This document shows, in pieces, positions 50,629 to 58,904 of a stretch of 64,000 nucleotides of DNA (position 1 is the first letter of the stretch; every line of letters begins with the position of its first letter). The position numbers were made by a program, and so were the translations under genes. The stretch is from Eggerthellaceae bacterium UBA3686. GTDB lineage: Bacteria > Actinomycetota > Coriobacteriia > Coriobacteriales > Eggerthellaceae. Location of the stretch: contig DFIX01000046.1 in assembly GCA_002371495.1 (NCBI GenBank), positions 26,494 to 90,493 on the forward strand, read 5' to 3'. The notes under the pieces were generated by a model. That model worked only from the letters and a program-made list of their open reading frames with translations, ran no database searches and was not told the DNA's origin.

Positions 50629-52278
50629 CTAGCTGCGCTTGCTTGCGGGAGGTATGGCGATTTCGTCTGCCGCAGCGCCCTCGATGCCCTTGCCGCCTGT
50701 CTGTTCTGAAATCTCCTGGCCAGCAGTTGCGACCTCGAACGCCACGTCACTTGCCGCCTTGCGCGATGGCGGGTTGATCTCGAAGGGCACGGCGGGCGTG
50801 AACAGGCTGACAAGCGGCACGATGACGATCGAGATGATCATGGCCAGCGCACCGGCGTTGATCGGCGAAGCGATCCATGGCGTGCCGACAAGACCCGAGA
50901 TCATGTTGCCGGTAGTCAAGCACACGCCCACGACGAAGCTCGTCCACACGGCAGCCTTCGACACCTTGCCGGAGTACAGGCCCCACAGGAACGGCCCCAG
51001 GAACGCGCCGGCAAGTGCGCCCCACGAGATGCCCATGAGCTGGGCGATAAAGGGCAGCGAGCCTTGAACCTGAATGATGCCGATGCCGGCAGACAGCACG
51101 ATGAAGACGACGAGCAGCACGCGCATCCAGGCAATCTGCTTCTTTTCGTCCATATTCTTGACGATGTTTCCCTTGATCAGGTCGAGCGTAAGGGTCGACG
51201 ATGACGTCAGGACGAGCGACGAGAGCGTCGACATCGAAGCCGAAAGCACCATGACCACGAGCACGCCGAGCAAGATGTCGGGGATGTTCGACACGAGCGC
51301 AGGCATGATGGAGTCGTAGACGATAGCGCCGGTGGCGGGGTTGTACTCGATGAACTGCGACGCAGCAGGATTCTCGATTGCAAGGCGCCCGAAGCCGCCC
51401 AGGAAGTAGCTGCCGCCGGCGATGATGAACGCAAACACCGTCGAGATGATGGCGCCCTGCTTAACGGCTGGACCGCTCTTGATGGCATAGAACTTCTGGA
51501 CCATCTGCGGCAAGCCCCAGGTGCCGAGCGATGTCAGCACGACCACGCCGAGCAAGTTGAACAAATCGGGGCCGAAGAAGCTCGTGTACGCGCCTTGCAT
51601 GGCGGTATCGGGCGCCTGGATCTGCGACAGCGAGATGACCGCCTCGCTGAAACCGCCGTATCCGTTAAGCACCGCGATGATGACCGCCACGATGCCCACC
51701 AGCATGACGCAACCTTGGATGAAATCGTTCATGACCGTGGCCATGTAACCGCCGAGCACGACGTACACGCAGGTGACCAGTGCCATAAACACGATGCAGT
51801 ACTCGTAGGGCACGCTGATGCCGAACGCGATGACGATCAGGCGCGACAATCCGTTGTACACGCTTGCGGTGTAGGGAATCAGGAAGATGAAGATGATCGC
51901 AGCAGCCGCGATACGCAACGCTTGGGAGTTGTAGCGCTTGCCGAAGAATTCGGGCATCGTAGTGGCCTTCAGGCGATGCGTCATCTCGCGTGCGCGGGGC
52001 CCGAGCACCCACCAGGCCAGCAGCGAGCCGATGATCGCATTACCGATACCAGCCCACGTTGCAGACAAACCGTAGCGGTAGCCGAACTGACCTGCATAAC
52101 CGACGAAGATAACGGCCGAGAAGTAACTCGTGCCGTAGGCGAACGCCGAGAGCCACGGGCCAACGTTGCGCCCGCCCAACACGAACCCGTCAACGCTCGA
52201 AGTCGAGCGTCGGGCATACACACCAACGCCTACCGCGATGGCGACGAACAGAATGAGAACGAGTATTTTCCAAAGCAT
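50629..52278 (-). CDS. Sodium:solute symporter (SSS family)
   Basis: A 549-residue polytopic symporter with about 13 membrane segments. Family marks are SVDGFVLGGRNVGPWLSAFAYG near the N-terminus and VVMVLSASMSTLSSLVLTSS for the sodium-site region. The C-terminal 45 residues are hydrophilic and acidic. ATG 52278 has GGAAGG eight bases upstream. The leader carries an attenuator-like structure. The substrate is unknown; amino or organic acids are common. Confidence 0.9.
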   Translation of the reverse strand: MLWKILVLILFVAIAVGVGVYARRSTSSVDGFVLGGRNVGPWLSAFAYGTSYFSAVIFVGYAGQFGYRYGLSATWAGIGNAIIGSLLAWWVLGPRAREMTHRLKATTMPEFFGKRYNSQALRIAAAAIIFIFLIPYTASVYNGLSRLIVIAFGISVPYEYCIVFMALVTCVYVVLGGYMATVMNDFIQGCVMLVGIVAVIIAVLNGYGGFSEAVISLSQIQAPDTAMQGAYTSFFGPDLFNLLGVVVLTSLGTWGLPQMVQKFYAIKSGPAVKQGAIISTVFAFIIAGGSYFLGGFGRLAIENPAASQFIEYNPATGAIVYDSIMPALVSNIPDILLGVLVVMVLSASMSTLSSLVLTSSSTLTLDLIKGNIVKNMDEKKQIAWMRVLLVVFIVLSAGIGIIQVQGSLPFIAQLMGISWGALAGAFLGPFLWGLYSGKVSKAAVWTSFVVGVCLTTGNMISGLVGTPWIASPINAGALAMIISIVIVPLVSLFTPAVPFEINPPSRKAASDVAFEVATAGQEISEQTGGKGIEGAAADEIAIPPASKRS

Positions 52279-52397
52279 GCTAATAGCCTTCCGATTGCAA
52301 GACGAGCGCTTCACGCGCAGACCGCAGGCGCCCGACGCAATGCCGACGCGCCTGAAAACGTGGGATTGCACACGGCTCTTTCGCTAGCTTCGAATAA

Positions 52398-52460
52398 GAA
52401 TGCGATACTGCGGCACTAAAAAAGCACCCGGCAAAAGACCCGTGTGCTAGCAGTATCGGA
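52398..52460 (-). promoter_or_regulatory. Attenuator-like terminator in the symporter leader
   Basis: On the minus strand CGATACTGC, then GCAC-A-CGG ... CCG-G-GTGC followed by TTTTTT, then GCAGTATCG. The T-run marks an intrinsic terminator about 130 bases before the symporter start; the outer complementary pair encloses it. A terminator inside a 5' leader usually means conditional read-through. Confidence 0.6.
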
Positions 52461-52563
52461 AATAATAGATTGCGGTGTAGGCGTCGTTTCGACGGGACAT
52501 CGGGTTCTGCGCCAGCAAACCCGCCGCTGCGTTCATACACTGCATGGCAAAAACTTCGCTCAT
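52447..52563 (-). CDS. Possible Tyr-rich leader peptide of the symporter
   Basis: A 38-codon frame from ATG 52563 to a TAG whose bases begin the terminator stem. It ends DAYTAIYYFRYC, with four Tyr and one Phe in the last ten codons, the arrangement expected for translational attenuation by aromatic amino-acid supply. No good ribosome binding site precedes the ATG (AGGAG is 17 bases away), which weakens the call. Confidence 0.35.
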   Translation of the reverse strand: MSEVFAMQCMNAAAGLLAQNPMSRRNDAYTAIYYFRYC

Positions 52564-52693
52564 GACAGCGCGCTCGCTCGCTCCTACTGTATGTCCCTGC
52601 ATCAGTTGCATGTGGCACACTCTAGCACAATAAAGCACTCATGCAACCCGCAATTGCCTATAAAAATCCCCGATATCGCCTCGACGCGCCACC

Positions 52694-52776
52694 GACAATT
52701 TGGGGAGTCTCCCCTTTTTGTCATTAGATGTGGCAGACTAACTAGGTGACAAAAAAGGGAATCTCCCCTGATTGTC
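52694..52776. repeat. Pair of GGGGAG-type palindromes in opposite orientation
   Basis: GACAATTTGGGGAGTCTCCC onward (52694-52722) and GACAAAAAAGGGAATCTCCC onward (52748-52776) are each palindromic and resemble each other inverted. They precede the HAD phosphatase gene. Confidence 0.65.
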
Positions 52777-52803
52777 AATTTCCACAGAGGCGGTGACGAG
52801 ACG

Positions 52804-53364
52804 ATGGACATCTACGATTTTGACGGAACGCTGTATCGAGGCGATTCTACTGCGGACTTCTTCAGATGGTGCCTGAGACGCCACCCGCGCATCGCGCGCA
52901 CGATTCCGCGCACCAGCATCGCCGCCGCGGCGTGCCTAGGGCTGCACGCCATCGACAAAACTCGTTTCAAATCGTCCCTTTACCGTTTTTTGCCGCTCGT
53001 ACCCGATATGCAAGCTGAGCTCGTGCGCTTTTGGCATGCGCACGAGGCCAACATCAAGGGGCCATGCCACCCGAAACCTGGCGACCTGGTCATATCCGCA
53101 TCACCGGAATTCCTCCTGCGCGACGTTTGCGCCCGTCGAGGCTTGGAGCTCATAGCTTCGCAGGTTGACCCGCACACCGGGCGCGTACTCGGCCCCAATT
53201 GCTCGGGCGCCGAGAAGATCGCGCGCCTACACGAATCTTACCCAAATGCGGTAGTAGAGCACTTCTACAGCGACTCGCACAACGACGACCCTCTTGCCGC
53301 CATCGCCCAACAGGCATTCATGGTGAACATCCCCAAGAACACGCTTGCCCCCTGGCCAAATTAA
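52804..53364 (+). CDS. HAD-superfamily IB phosphatase (SerB-like)
   Basis: A 186-residue HAD phosphatase. Motif I is YDFDGTLY at residues 4-11, motif II is VISASPEF and motif IV is FYSDSHNDDPL, so the nucleophile Asp and metal ligands are intact. Its length and helical cap are those of subfamily IB (phosphoserine phosphatase-like). The substrate is not certain. Confidence 0.87.
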   Translation: MDIYDFDGTLYRGDSTADFFRWCLRRHPRIARTIPRTSIAAAACLGLHAIDKTRFKSSLYRFLPLVPDMQAELVRFWHAHEANIKGPCHPKPGDLVISASPEFLLRDVCARRGLELIASQVDPHTGRVLGPNCSGAEKIARLHESYPNAVVEHFYSDSHNDDPLAAIAQQAFMVNIPKNTLAPWPN

Positions 53365-53381
53365 ACGCGCCGTGCTGCTCT

Positions 53382-53418
53382 AAATGTGAAAAAGGGGTCA
53401 GACCCCTTTTTCACATTT
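53382..53418. repeat. 37-bp palindrome, GGGGTCAGACCCC core
   Basis: AAATGTGAAAAAGGGG-TCAGA-CCCCTTTTTCACATTT, 17 bases after the HAD gene. It is nearly identical to 55034-55069. Confidence 0.85.
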
Positions 53419-53430
53419 GGCTAAACGAGA

Positions 53431-53470
53431 AAGCCCCGCCGACGCGTACTTGGTACGCGAGGCGGGGCTT
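53431..53470 (-). terminator. Terminator downstream of paaK
   Basis: AAGCCCCGCC ... GGCGGGGCTT with an inner GCGTAC/GTACGC pair; on the minus strand it is followed by TCTCG. Confidence 0.6.
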
Positions 53471-53543
53471 GAACGGCTAGCAGGCGTGCACTGGAGCCGC
53501 GCAGCGTGCTACGGTTGCGCGCGCCGTAGGCACGCGCAACACC

Positions 53544-54782
53544 CTAGTCTTCGCGCTCGTCGTAGACGCGCTTGGTCTTCTTCTCGCTACGGGGCAGGAA
53601 GCCGAGCTCAACGATCTTGATGAGCGGAGTGAAGCCGATCTTGCTCTTCATGCGCGCTGCAACCGCCTTCGAAGCGCTCGCCCAATCGACCGAACCGCTC
53701 GCCTCGACGTAGACGCGCATCGTGTCGCGTCCATCGAGGTGCGATATGCGAATCTGGTACTCGCTCGAAAGCTCGGGGAACTCCTTCAGAATCTCCTCGA
53801 TGTGCGCTGGGAACACGTTGACGCCATGAATCTTCATCATGTCGTCGGAACGGCCGGTCAAGATGTCGAGGCGCGGATGCTCGTCGTGACCGCACGGGCA
53901 AGAACCGGGGATGATGCGCGACAGGTCGTGCGTGCGGAAGCGGATGAGCGGCGCGCCTTCCTTCTGCAGCGTGGTCAGAACGATTTCGCCCCATTCGCCG
54001 TCGGGCAGCACTTCGCCCGTCACCGGATCGATGATCTCGAGGTACACGTAATCGCTCCACACGTGCATGCCGTGGCCGTACTGGCAGTTGATGCCAATGC
54101 CCGGGCCATAGACCTCGGTCAAACCGTAAATGTCGTAGTACTCGACGCCGAGGGCGTCGATGATGCGCTTGCGAATCTTCTCGCCCGCGCGCTCCGACCC
54201 CGTGATGAGCTTCTTCAGCTTGATTTTGTCCTTTATGCCACGCTTCTCGACCTCTTCCGCAATCAGCAACGCGTAGCTTGCGGTAGCGGTAAACACCGTG
54301 GATTCCATGTCGACCATGAACTGCAGCTGCTTATCGGTGTTGCCGGGACCCATGGGAATCGCCATGGCGCCGAGCCGCTCGCAGCCCGCCTGGAACCCGA
54401 TGCCGGCCGTCCACAAGCCGTAACCAGGCGTAATCTGCACGCGGTCCTCGGGCGTAATTCCCGCGTACTCGTAGCAGCGCGCAAATTGAATGGCCCAATC
54501 CTCGACGTCCTTCTTCGTATAGGGGACGATGACCGGCGTGCCCGTCGTGCCCGACGAGCTGTGGATGCGCACGATCTGCTCTTGTGGAACAGCGGCCAAT
54601 CCCAGCGGATAAGCCTCGCGCAAGTCGGCCTTCTCGGTAAAAGGCAGCTTCTCGAAATCGGCTTGCGTCTTGACATCGCCCAATTCGATGCCGTCGAATT
54701 TCTTCGCGTAGAACGGCGAATGGTCTTTCAGGGTGGCGAACTGCTTGGTTATCGCTTCGAGCTGAGCGGGTTGCATCTGCAT
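53544..54782 (-). CDS. paaK: Phenylacetate-CoA ligase family protein
   Basis: A 412-residue adenylate-forming enzyme. The phosphate loop is SSSGTTGTPVIVPYT, the adenine motif is YDIYGLTE, and later motifs are RTHDLSRI and GRSDDMMKIHGVNVFP. ATG 54782 has AGAAGG in front. It lies downstream of iorA-iorB on the same strand; together they would turn aryl pyruvates into aryl acetyl-CoA and then aryl acetate with ATP gain, or the reverse. Confidence 0.93.
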   Translation of the reverse strand: MQMQPAQLEAITKQFATLKDHSPFYAKKFDGIELGDVKTQADFEKLPFTEKADLREAYPLGLAAVPQEQIVRIHSSSGTTGTPVIVPYTKKDVEDWAIQFARCYEYAGITPEDRVQITPGYGLWTAGIGFQAGCERLGAMAIPMGPGNTDKQLQFMVDMESTVFTATASYALLIAEEVEKRGIKDKIKLKKLITGSERAGEKIRKRIIDALGVEYYDIYGLTEVYGPGIGINCQYGHGMHVWSDYVYLEIIDPVTGEVLPDGEWGEIVLTTLQKEGAPLIRFRTHDLSRIIPGSCPCGHDEHPRLDILTGRSDDMMKIHGVNVFPAHIEEILKEFPELSSEYQIRISHLDGRDTMRVYVEASGSVDWASASKAVAARMKSKIGFTPLIKIVELGFLPRSEKKTKRVYDERED

Positions 54783-54895
54783 GGTAGCCTTCTTTCTGAT
54801 GGCGGTTTCTGGTGGCGGTTGGGCATACGCATTCAACCGCAAGTGTAATCGGGAAAATGAGTGGGCGCTTCAAGCCTTTGCCGGCGAAGCGTTTG

Positions 54896-54945
54896 CGCAT
54901 TGCGAAAAAGCTTCAAGCCCGCACAAGTCTTGAAGCTAGAGCCAT
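54896..54945 (-). terminator. Terminator or attenuator between iorB and paaK
   Basis: On the minus strand AGCTTCAAG-ACTTGTGCGGG-CTTGAAGCT is followed by TTTTT. A further GCTTGAAGC copy downstream and a CATCGCC/GGCGATG hairpin upstream could form alternative pairs, so regulated read-through into paaK is possible. Confidence 0.6.
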
Positions 54946-55033
54946 CGCCCAGCCGGAGCCACGGCGATGAAGGCATTGTCGAATGTGACCTCCATGCCCG
55001 CCATTGTAGCACTGAACCGCGCAAGGCAACCCA

Positions 55034-55069
55034 AAATGTGAAAAGGGGTCTGACCCCTTTTTCACATTT
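55034..55069. repeat. 36-bp palindrome, GGGGTCTGACCCC core
   Basis: AAATGTGAAAAGGGG-TCTGA-CCCCTTTTTCACATTT, directly abutting the iorB stop codon. Confidence 0.85.
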
Positions 55070-55663
55070 CTACCCCAAGGCGACGTCGATGGCCTGCAAG
55101 TTCAGCTCGACGAAGGCGGGTTTCACGCAAGCGCGCACGGCGTCGCGCAAATCGTCGACCGTCAGGGGCAAACGCCCGGTACCAATGGCGCTGGCCAGCA
55201 GCACGGTGTTAAGCGCCTTGCGGTTCCCCACGCGTTTGAGCAGGGCTTCGTCAGGCACGACCAACAGCCGCTCCGGCGCGTCCTGAAACGCTTCGACTAA
55301 ACCGCGAATAACCTGCGCGCCCTTGTAGGGGTCGGCCGACAGCGCCGCGGTAACGGGCTGGATGGCCGTCGTCGCCGTCACCAGCACGCCGGTCACAGAC
55401 AAGTACGGCAGCACTCGCGCGGCCTCGGCGGGCTCGAATGCAACGACGATATCAGCCGTCCCCTTGGCAATGAGCGGCGAGTACACCTCTTCGCCCTCGT
55501 TGCCCATGCGCACATGCGAAACCACCGACCCGCCGCGTTGAGCCATGCCGATCGTCTCGGCGGTCCGCACGCGCCAACCCTTTTCCTGGGCAGCTTGCGC
55601 GAGCACTTTCGCAGCGAGGACCGTGCCCTGGCCACCGACCCCGGTGAGCATGACGTTAAGCAT
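55070..55663 (-). CDS. iorB: Indolepyruvate:ferredoxin oxidoreductase beta subunit
   Basis: A 197-residue subunit with the POR-gamma fold: LTGVGGQGTVLAAKVLAQAA (nucleotide loop), TAETIGMAQRGGSVVSHVRM and LLASAIGTGRLPL. The ATG at 55663 overlaps the end of iorA by eight bases, indicating coupled synthesis of the two subunits. It joins IorA in oxidative decarboxylation of aryl pyruvates with ferredoxin. Confidence 0.94.
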   Translation of the reverse strand: MLNVMLTGVGGQGTVLAAKVLAQAAQEKGWRVRTAETIGMAQRGGSVVSHVRMGNEGEEVYSPLIAKGTADIVVAFEPAEAARVLPYLSVTGVLVTATTAIQPVTAALSADPYKGAQVIRGLVEAFQDAPERLLVVPDEALLKRVGNRKALNTVLLASAIGTGRLPLTVDDLRDAVRACVKPAFVELNLQAIDVALG

Positions 55664-57629
55664 CCTGGCCCCCTTCCTCCGGCGAAACCGGGCATTCAAT
55701 CGCCTTGAACGGGCAAACCTGGACGCACAGATCGCAACCGTTGCACAGCGCAGTGTCGATAACCGCCTGGCCGCGGCTGCCGCTGTTGGGACCTGCCGCA
55801 TGAGGGTCGAAGGAAATGCCGGGGCACCCGATTTCGGTAATGCATTTCTTGCAGCCCGTGCATTTCTGCGCATCGACCGAAACGGGCGCGTCAGGCGTGA
55901 TGAGCTGAATGCACGGAGACTCGAAAATGACCGCCGAGGGACCCTCGAACGCGATAGCAGCTTTGGCCGCCACGATCGAGGCATCCTTGTCGAGCGGATT
56001 GGCGTGGTACACATGCAAAAAGCCGTTTGCCGCCAAAACACCCTCGATGCTGAGCGGTTCGTTTTTCGGGCCCATAAGCGTTTGCCCCGTACCCGGATGG
56101 GGCTGGCTTCCGGTCATTGCCGTGGTGGCATTATCGAGCACCATAACCGTGATGTCGTGGCCGTTGTACGCCGCGTTGGCAAGCCCGGTCATGCCGCTGG
56201 CGAAGAACGTCGAGTCCCCGATGAACGCAACGGCCTTCTTATCGGGATCAGCCACCGAAAAGCCCTGGGCCATGGTAACGCCTGCACCCATGCACAGACA
56301 CGTGTCAACCGCATCGAGCGGCTGGGCGTTGCCCAGGGTGTAGCATCCGATATCACCGCAAAGCACGGCGGGCGTTTTGCGCAACGCCTGCTTGACCGCA
56401 TAGAAAGACCCCCTGTGCGGGCATCCCGGGCACAGCACCGGCGGCCGGACGGGCAAGCTGTCTGCCTCGGGATACTCGATGCCCTGCACAACTTCGCCGC
56501 GCTCTATCATCTCGCGTCTGCGCAGGCGCAAGCGACCCGACAGCCCCAAGAACCGCTCGATGCGCGCGGCAATATCGTCGACGTCGTTTTCGCCACGATC
56601 GCGCGCATCGCCGGTAAGCTTTCCATGCACGTTAAACGCCGCATGGGTTCGACCGGCAAACTTCACGAGCTCGTCTTCGAGCACGTAATCGAGTTCCTCG
56701 ATGACCAGCACGTCAGACAAGCCGACGCTGAACCGGGCCATGGCCTCGTGGGGGAACGGATACGGCGTGCCCACCTGCATGAACCGGCATGCAGGAAGCG
56801 CAAGGCCAGCTTGCTCGGCCCTTTGGGCGACCATGCGCAGCGCCTCGCGCGCATACGCGGCGCTGATGCCGCCAGCCACGATGCCGAACGTGGCGGCATC
56901 GAATTGGCCCTGGGGCATCGCGAATGATTCGTTGAAGCTTGCAAAGGGCTCTTCTTGCGAAAAGGCGCCCGCCATAGCGCGGAGCCGCTCGTTTATCTCG
57001 CCATGGGCTTGGAAGGCGCGCCTGGGGAAGATCACCCATTTCGAGACATCGCGCTCGAAGCCCTCGTCGGGCACGGGCAACGCCTCGGTCTGCTCGGCCA
57101 CCTCGAAGAACGCCGAAGCATGGTCGACGCGGGTCGTCGGCCTGACGATAACCGGGGTATGGAACCGCTCGGACAGGTCGAAAGCCACCTTCACCATATC
57201 GAATGCCTGCTCGGGTGTAGCCGGGTCAAGCACGGGCACCTTCGCAAACGCCGCGAAACGACGCGTATCCTGCTCGGTCTGGGAAGATATCGGGCCCGGG
57301 TCGTCCGCAACGACAAGCACCAGGCCACCGCGCACGCTCACGTAGTTCAGGCTCATGAGGGCGTCGCTGGCAACGTTTAGGCCCATCTGCTTGCAGGTGA
57401 ACAGCCCGCGCGCACCGGCCAATGACGCGCCGAACAAAAGCTCAAGCGCCACCTTCTCGTTGGTGGACCATTCGACGTGCACGCCCTTGGCGCTCCCGGC
57501 TGCATGCAACCGCGCGACCGTCTCGACGATTTCGGACGATGGAGTCCCCGGATAACCGGCCACGACGCGAACCCCCGCTTCGAGCGCGGCGTGCGCCATG
57601 GCCTCGTTTCCCATCAATAGCTTCTTCAA
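55656..57629 (-). CDS. iorA: Indolepyruvate:ferredoxin oxidoreductase alpha subunit
   Basis: A 657-residue catalytic subunit. It has the pyrimidine-binding domain (VVAGYPGTPSSEIVETV), the TPP domain (CPGCPHRGSFYAV; FIGDSTFFASGMTGLANAAY) and two C-terminal 4Fe-4S sites (CTGCKKCITEIGCP and CNGCDLCVQVCPFKAIEC). The TTG at 57629 is the likely start, with GAGGGAGGG six bases upstream; an ATG further out has none. It converts indole-, phenyl- or hydroxyphenylpyruvate to the acyl-CoA. Confidence 0.95.
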   Translation of the reverse strand: MKKLLMGNEAMAHAALEAGVRVVAGYPGTPSSEIVETVARLHAAGSAKGVHVEWSTNEKVALELLFGASLAGARGLFTCKQMGLNVASDALMSLNYVSVRGGLVLVVADDPGPISSQTEQDTRRFAAFAKVPVLDPATPEQAFDMVKVAFDLSERFHTPVIVRPTTRVDHASAFFEVAEQTEALPVPDEGFERDVSKWVIFPRRAFQAHGEINERLRAMAGAFSQEEPFASFNESFAMPQGQFDAATFGIVAGGISAAYAREALRMVAQRAEQAGLALPACRFMQVGTPYPFPHEAMARFSVGLSDVLVIEELDYVLEDELVKFAGRTHAAFNVHGKLTGDARDRGENDVDDIAARIERFLGLSGRLRLRRREMIERGEVVQGIEYPEADSLPVRPPVLCPGCPHRGSFYAVKQALRKTPAVLCGDIGCYTLGNAQPLDAVDTCLCMGAGVTMAQGFSVADPDKKAVAFIGDSTFFASGMTGLANAAYNGHDITVMVLDNATTAMTGSQPHPGTGQTLMGPKNEPLSIEGVLAANGFLHVYHANPLDKDASIVAAKAAIAFEGPSAVIFESPCIQLITPDAPVSVDAQKCTGCKKCITEIGCPGISFDPHAAGPNSGSRGQAVIDTALCNGCDLCVQVCPFKAIECPVSPEEGGQDA

Positions 57630-57725
57630 AACACACCCTCCCTCTACGCCCGCAACGCATCGCTCACGCAGGCCCATCCGCAAATTTACAGGCATCCAGG
57701 CAAGAACGCGCGCTTAAAAATGGGC

Positions 57726-58190
57726 TTATGCTTCTGCCATGGCGGCCTTGAAATCGACAATCTTCTGGCGCGCCGCCTCGTCGCCCGTACCGAGCATCTG
57801 AACGGCCAGGATTGCAGCGTTCTTGGCCCCGTTGATGGCGACGCAGGCAACGGGAACGCCGCTGGGCATCTGGACCATCGACAGCAGCGAGTCCAAGCCG
57901 CCCAAATCGCTCGTCTTCATGGGCACGCAGATAACCGGGCACGGCGTGAAGGCGGCTACAACTCCGCCCAGGTGGGCGGCCTTGCCGGCCGCCGCGATGA
58001 TCACGCGGATGCCGCGCTCGTGCGCGGTCGTCGCCCAATCGTGCACTTCGGCCGGCTTGCGATGAGCGCTTGCGATCTTGACCTCGTACGGAATGCCGAA
58101 CTCGTCGAGCTGCGCCATGCACGCTTCCATCGTGGGCATATCGGACGTCGACCCCATGATGATGCCGACAACGGGCGTTTCCTGAGCCAT
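57726..58190 (-). CDS. purE: 5-(carboxyamino)imidazole ribonucleotide mutase
   Basis: A 154-residue class I PurE. It contains GIIMGSTSDMPTM, SAHRKP (catalytic His), AGKAAHLGGVVAAFT and MPSGVPVACVAING. GGGAGGAAAC precedes ATG 58190. A purK gene is not adjacent. It is probably cotranscribed upstream of iorA (96-base gap). Confidence 0.95.
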   Translation of the reverse strand: MAQETPVVGIIMGSTSDMPTMEACMAQLDEFGIPYEVKIASAHRKPAEVHDWATTAHERGIRVIIAAAGKAAHLGGVVAAFTPCPVICVPMKTSDLGGLDSLLSMVQMPSGVPVACVAINGAKNAAILAVQMLGTGDEAARQKIVDFKAAMAEA

Positions 58191-58284
58191 GTTTCCTCCC
58201 ATTCCGCCACCTTCGCGGCAACGCATGCCGCGGCAAAGGGGCGCGTTTTAATTCGGTTTTACACACTGAATGATTATAGACCCA

Positions 58285-58713
58285 CTACAGGCCCAGCACC
58301 CGCATGAGCACCACGCAGGTCAACAATATGACCGCAGCAGCGAACAACGTGGCCATGACCGCGATAATGACCACGTAAGACCTGCCCAGCACGAGTTCGT
58401 CGGGCGCAGAAGGAGCGTCGACGAGCAGCTCGCCGTCTTCGGGAGGCTGCACCGGCGGTATGACCGCATCGTGCGAAAAGAAATCGTCCTGCACATATTC
58501 GACCGGACCGCCGTCGTCAAACGTAAGCTCAAAGCCGAAGGCGTCCCCCACCGCAGAGGGCGAATCAACAAGTTCATCCTCTTCTGGGTCCGGAATCGGA
58601 AGTTCTCGGCCCGAGGCTTCTGGGGCCACGCCGACCTCTGCAATCTGATGCCCGCAATGGACGCAGAACGCCGAGCTATCGGACGTCTCTTCACCGCACC
58701 ATTCGCATCGCAT
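58285..58713 (-). CDS. Zinc-ribbon membrane protein of unknown function
   Basis: A 142-residue protein: an N-terminal zinc ribbon (CEWCGEE ... CVHCGHQ, residues 3-22), a long acidic linker, and one C-terminal membrane segment (SYVVIIAVMATLFAAAVILL). GGAG lies eight bases before ATG 58713. This tail-anchored layout is common in Coriobacteriia; function unknown. Confidence 0.75.
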   Translation of the reverse strand: MRCEWCGEETSDSSAFCVHCGHQIAEVGVAPEASGRELPIPDPEEDELVDSPSAVGDAFGFELTFDDGGPVEYVQDDFFSHDAVIPPVQPPEDGELLVDAPSAPDELVLGRSYVVIIAVMATLFAAAVILLTCVVLMRVLGL

Positions 58714-58808
58714 CGTATTTACTCCGCTTCCCATAATTCTTTGCCGCCCAGTCATTGTAGCAGGAGCAGGAGCGACGATAGCGTGTCGCAAACGACGAGG
58801 ATCGGCCA

Positions 58809-58845
58809 TTTGTCATAAAAGGGGAGACTCCCCCTTTATGACAAA
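58809..58845. repeat. 37-bp palindrome, GGGGAGACTCCCC core
   Basis: TTTGTCATAAAAGGGG-AGA-CTCCCCCTTTATGACAAA, a further member of the family with a different arm sequence. Confidence 0.8.
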
Positions 58846-58877
58846 AAAATGCGGCCCGCAAATCGAGCGGACCGCAT
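58843..58877 (-). terminator. Terminator of the YARHG protein gene
   Basis: On the minus strand ATGCGGTCCGC and GCGGGCCGCAT pair (one T-G) and are followed by seven T residues. Confidence 0.8.
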
Positions 58878-58904
58878 CTCGTTCTTTGTTGAGCGACAAG
58901 CCGC

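Noticed and set aside
52279..52640. T-box leader upstream of the symporter
   Set aside because: The conserved T-box sequence AGGGTGGNACCGCG is absent; the structure fits peptide-based attenuation better.
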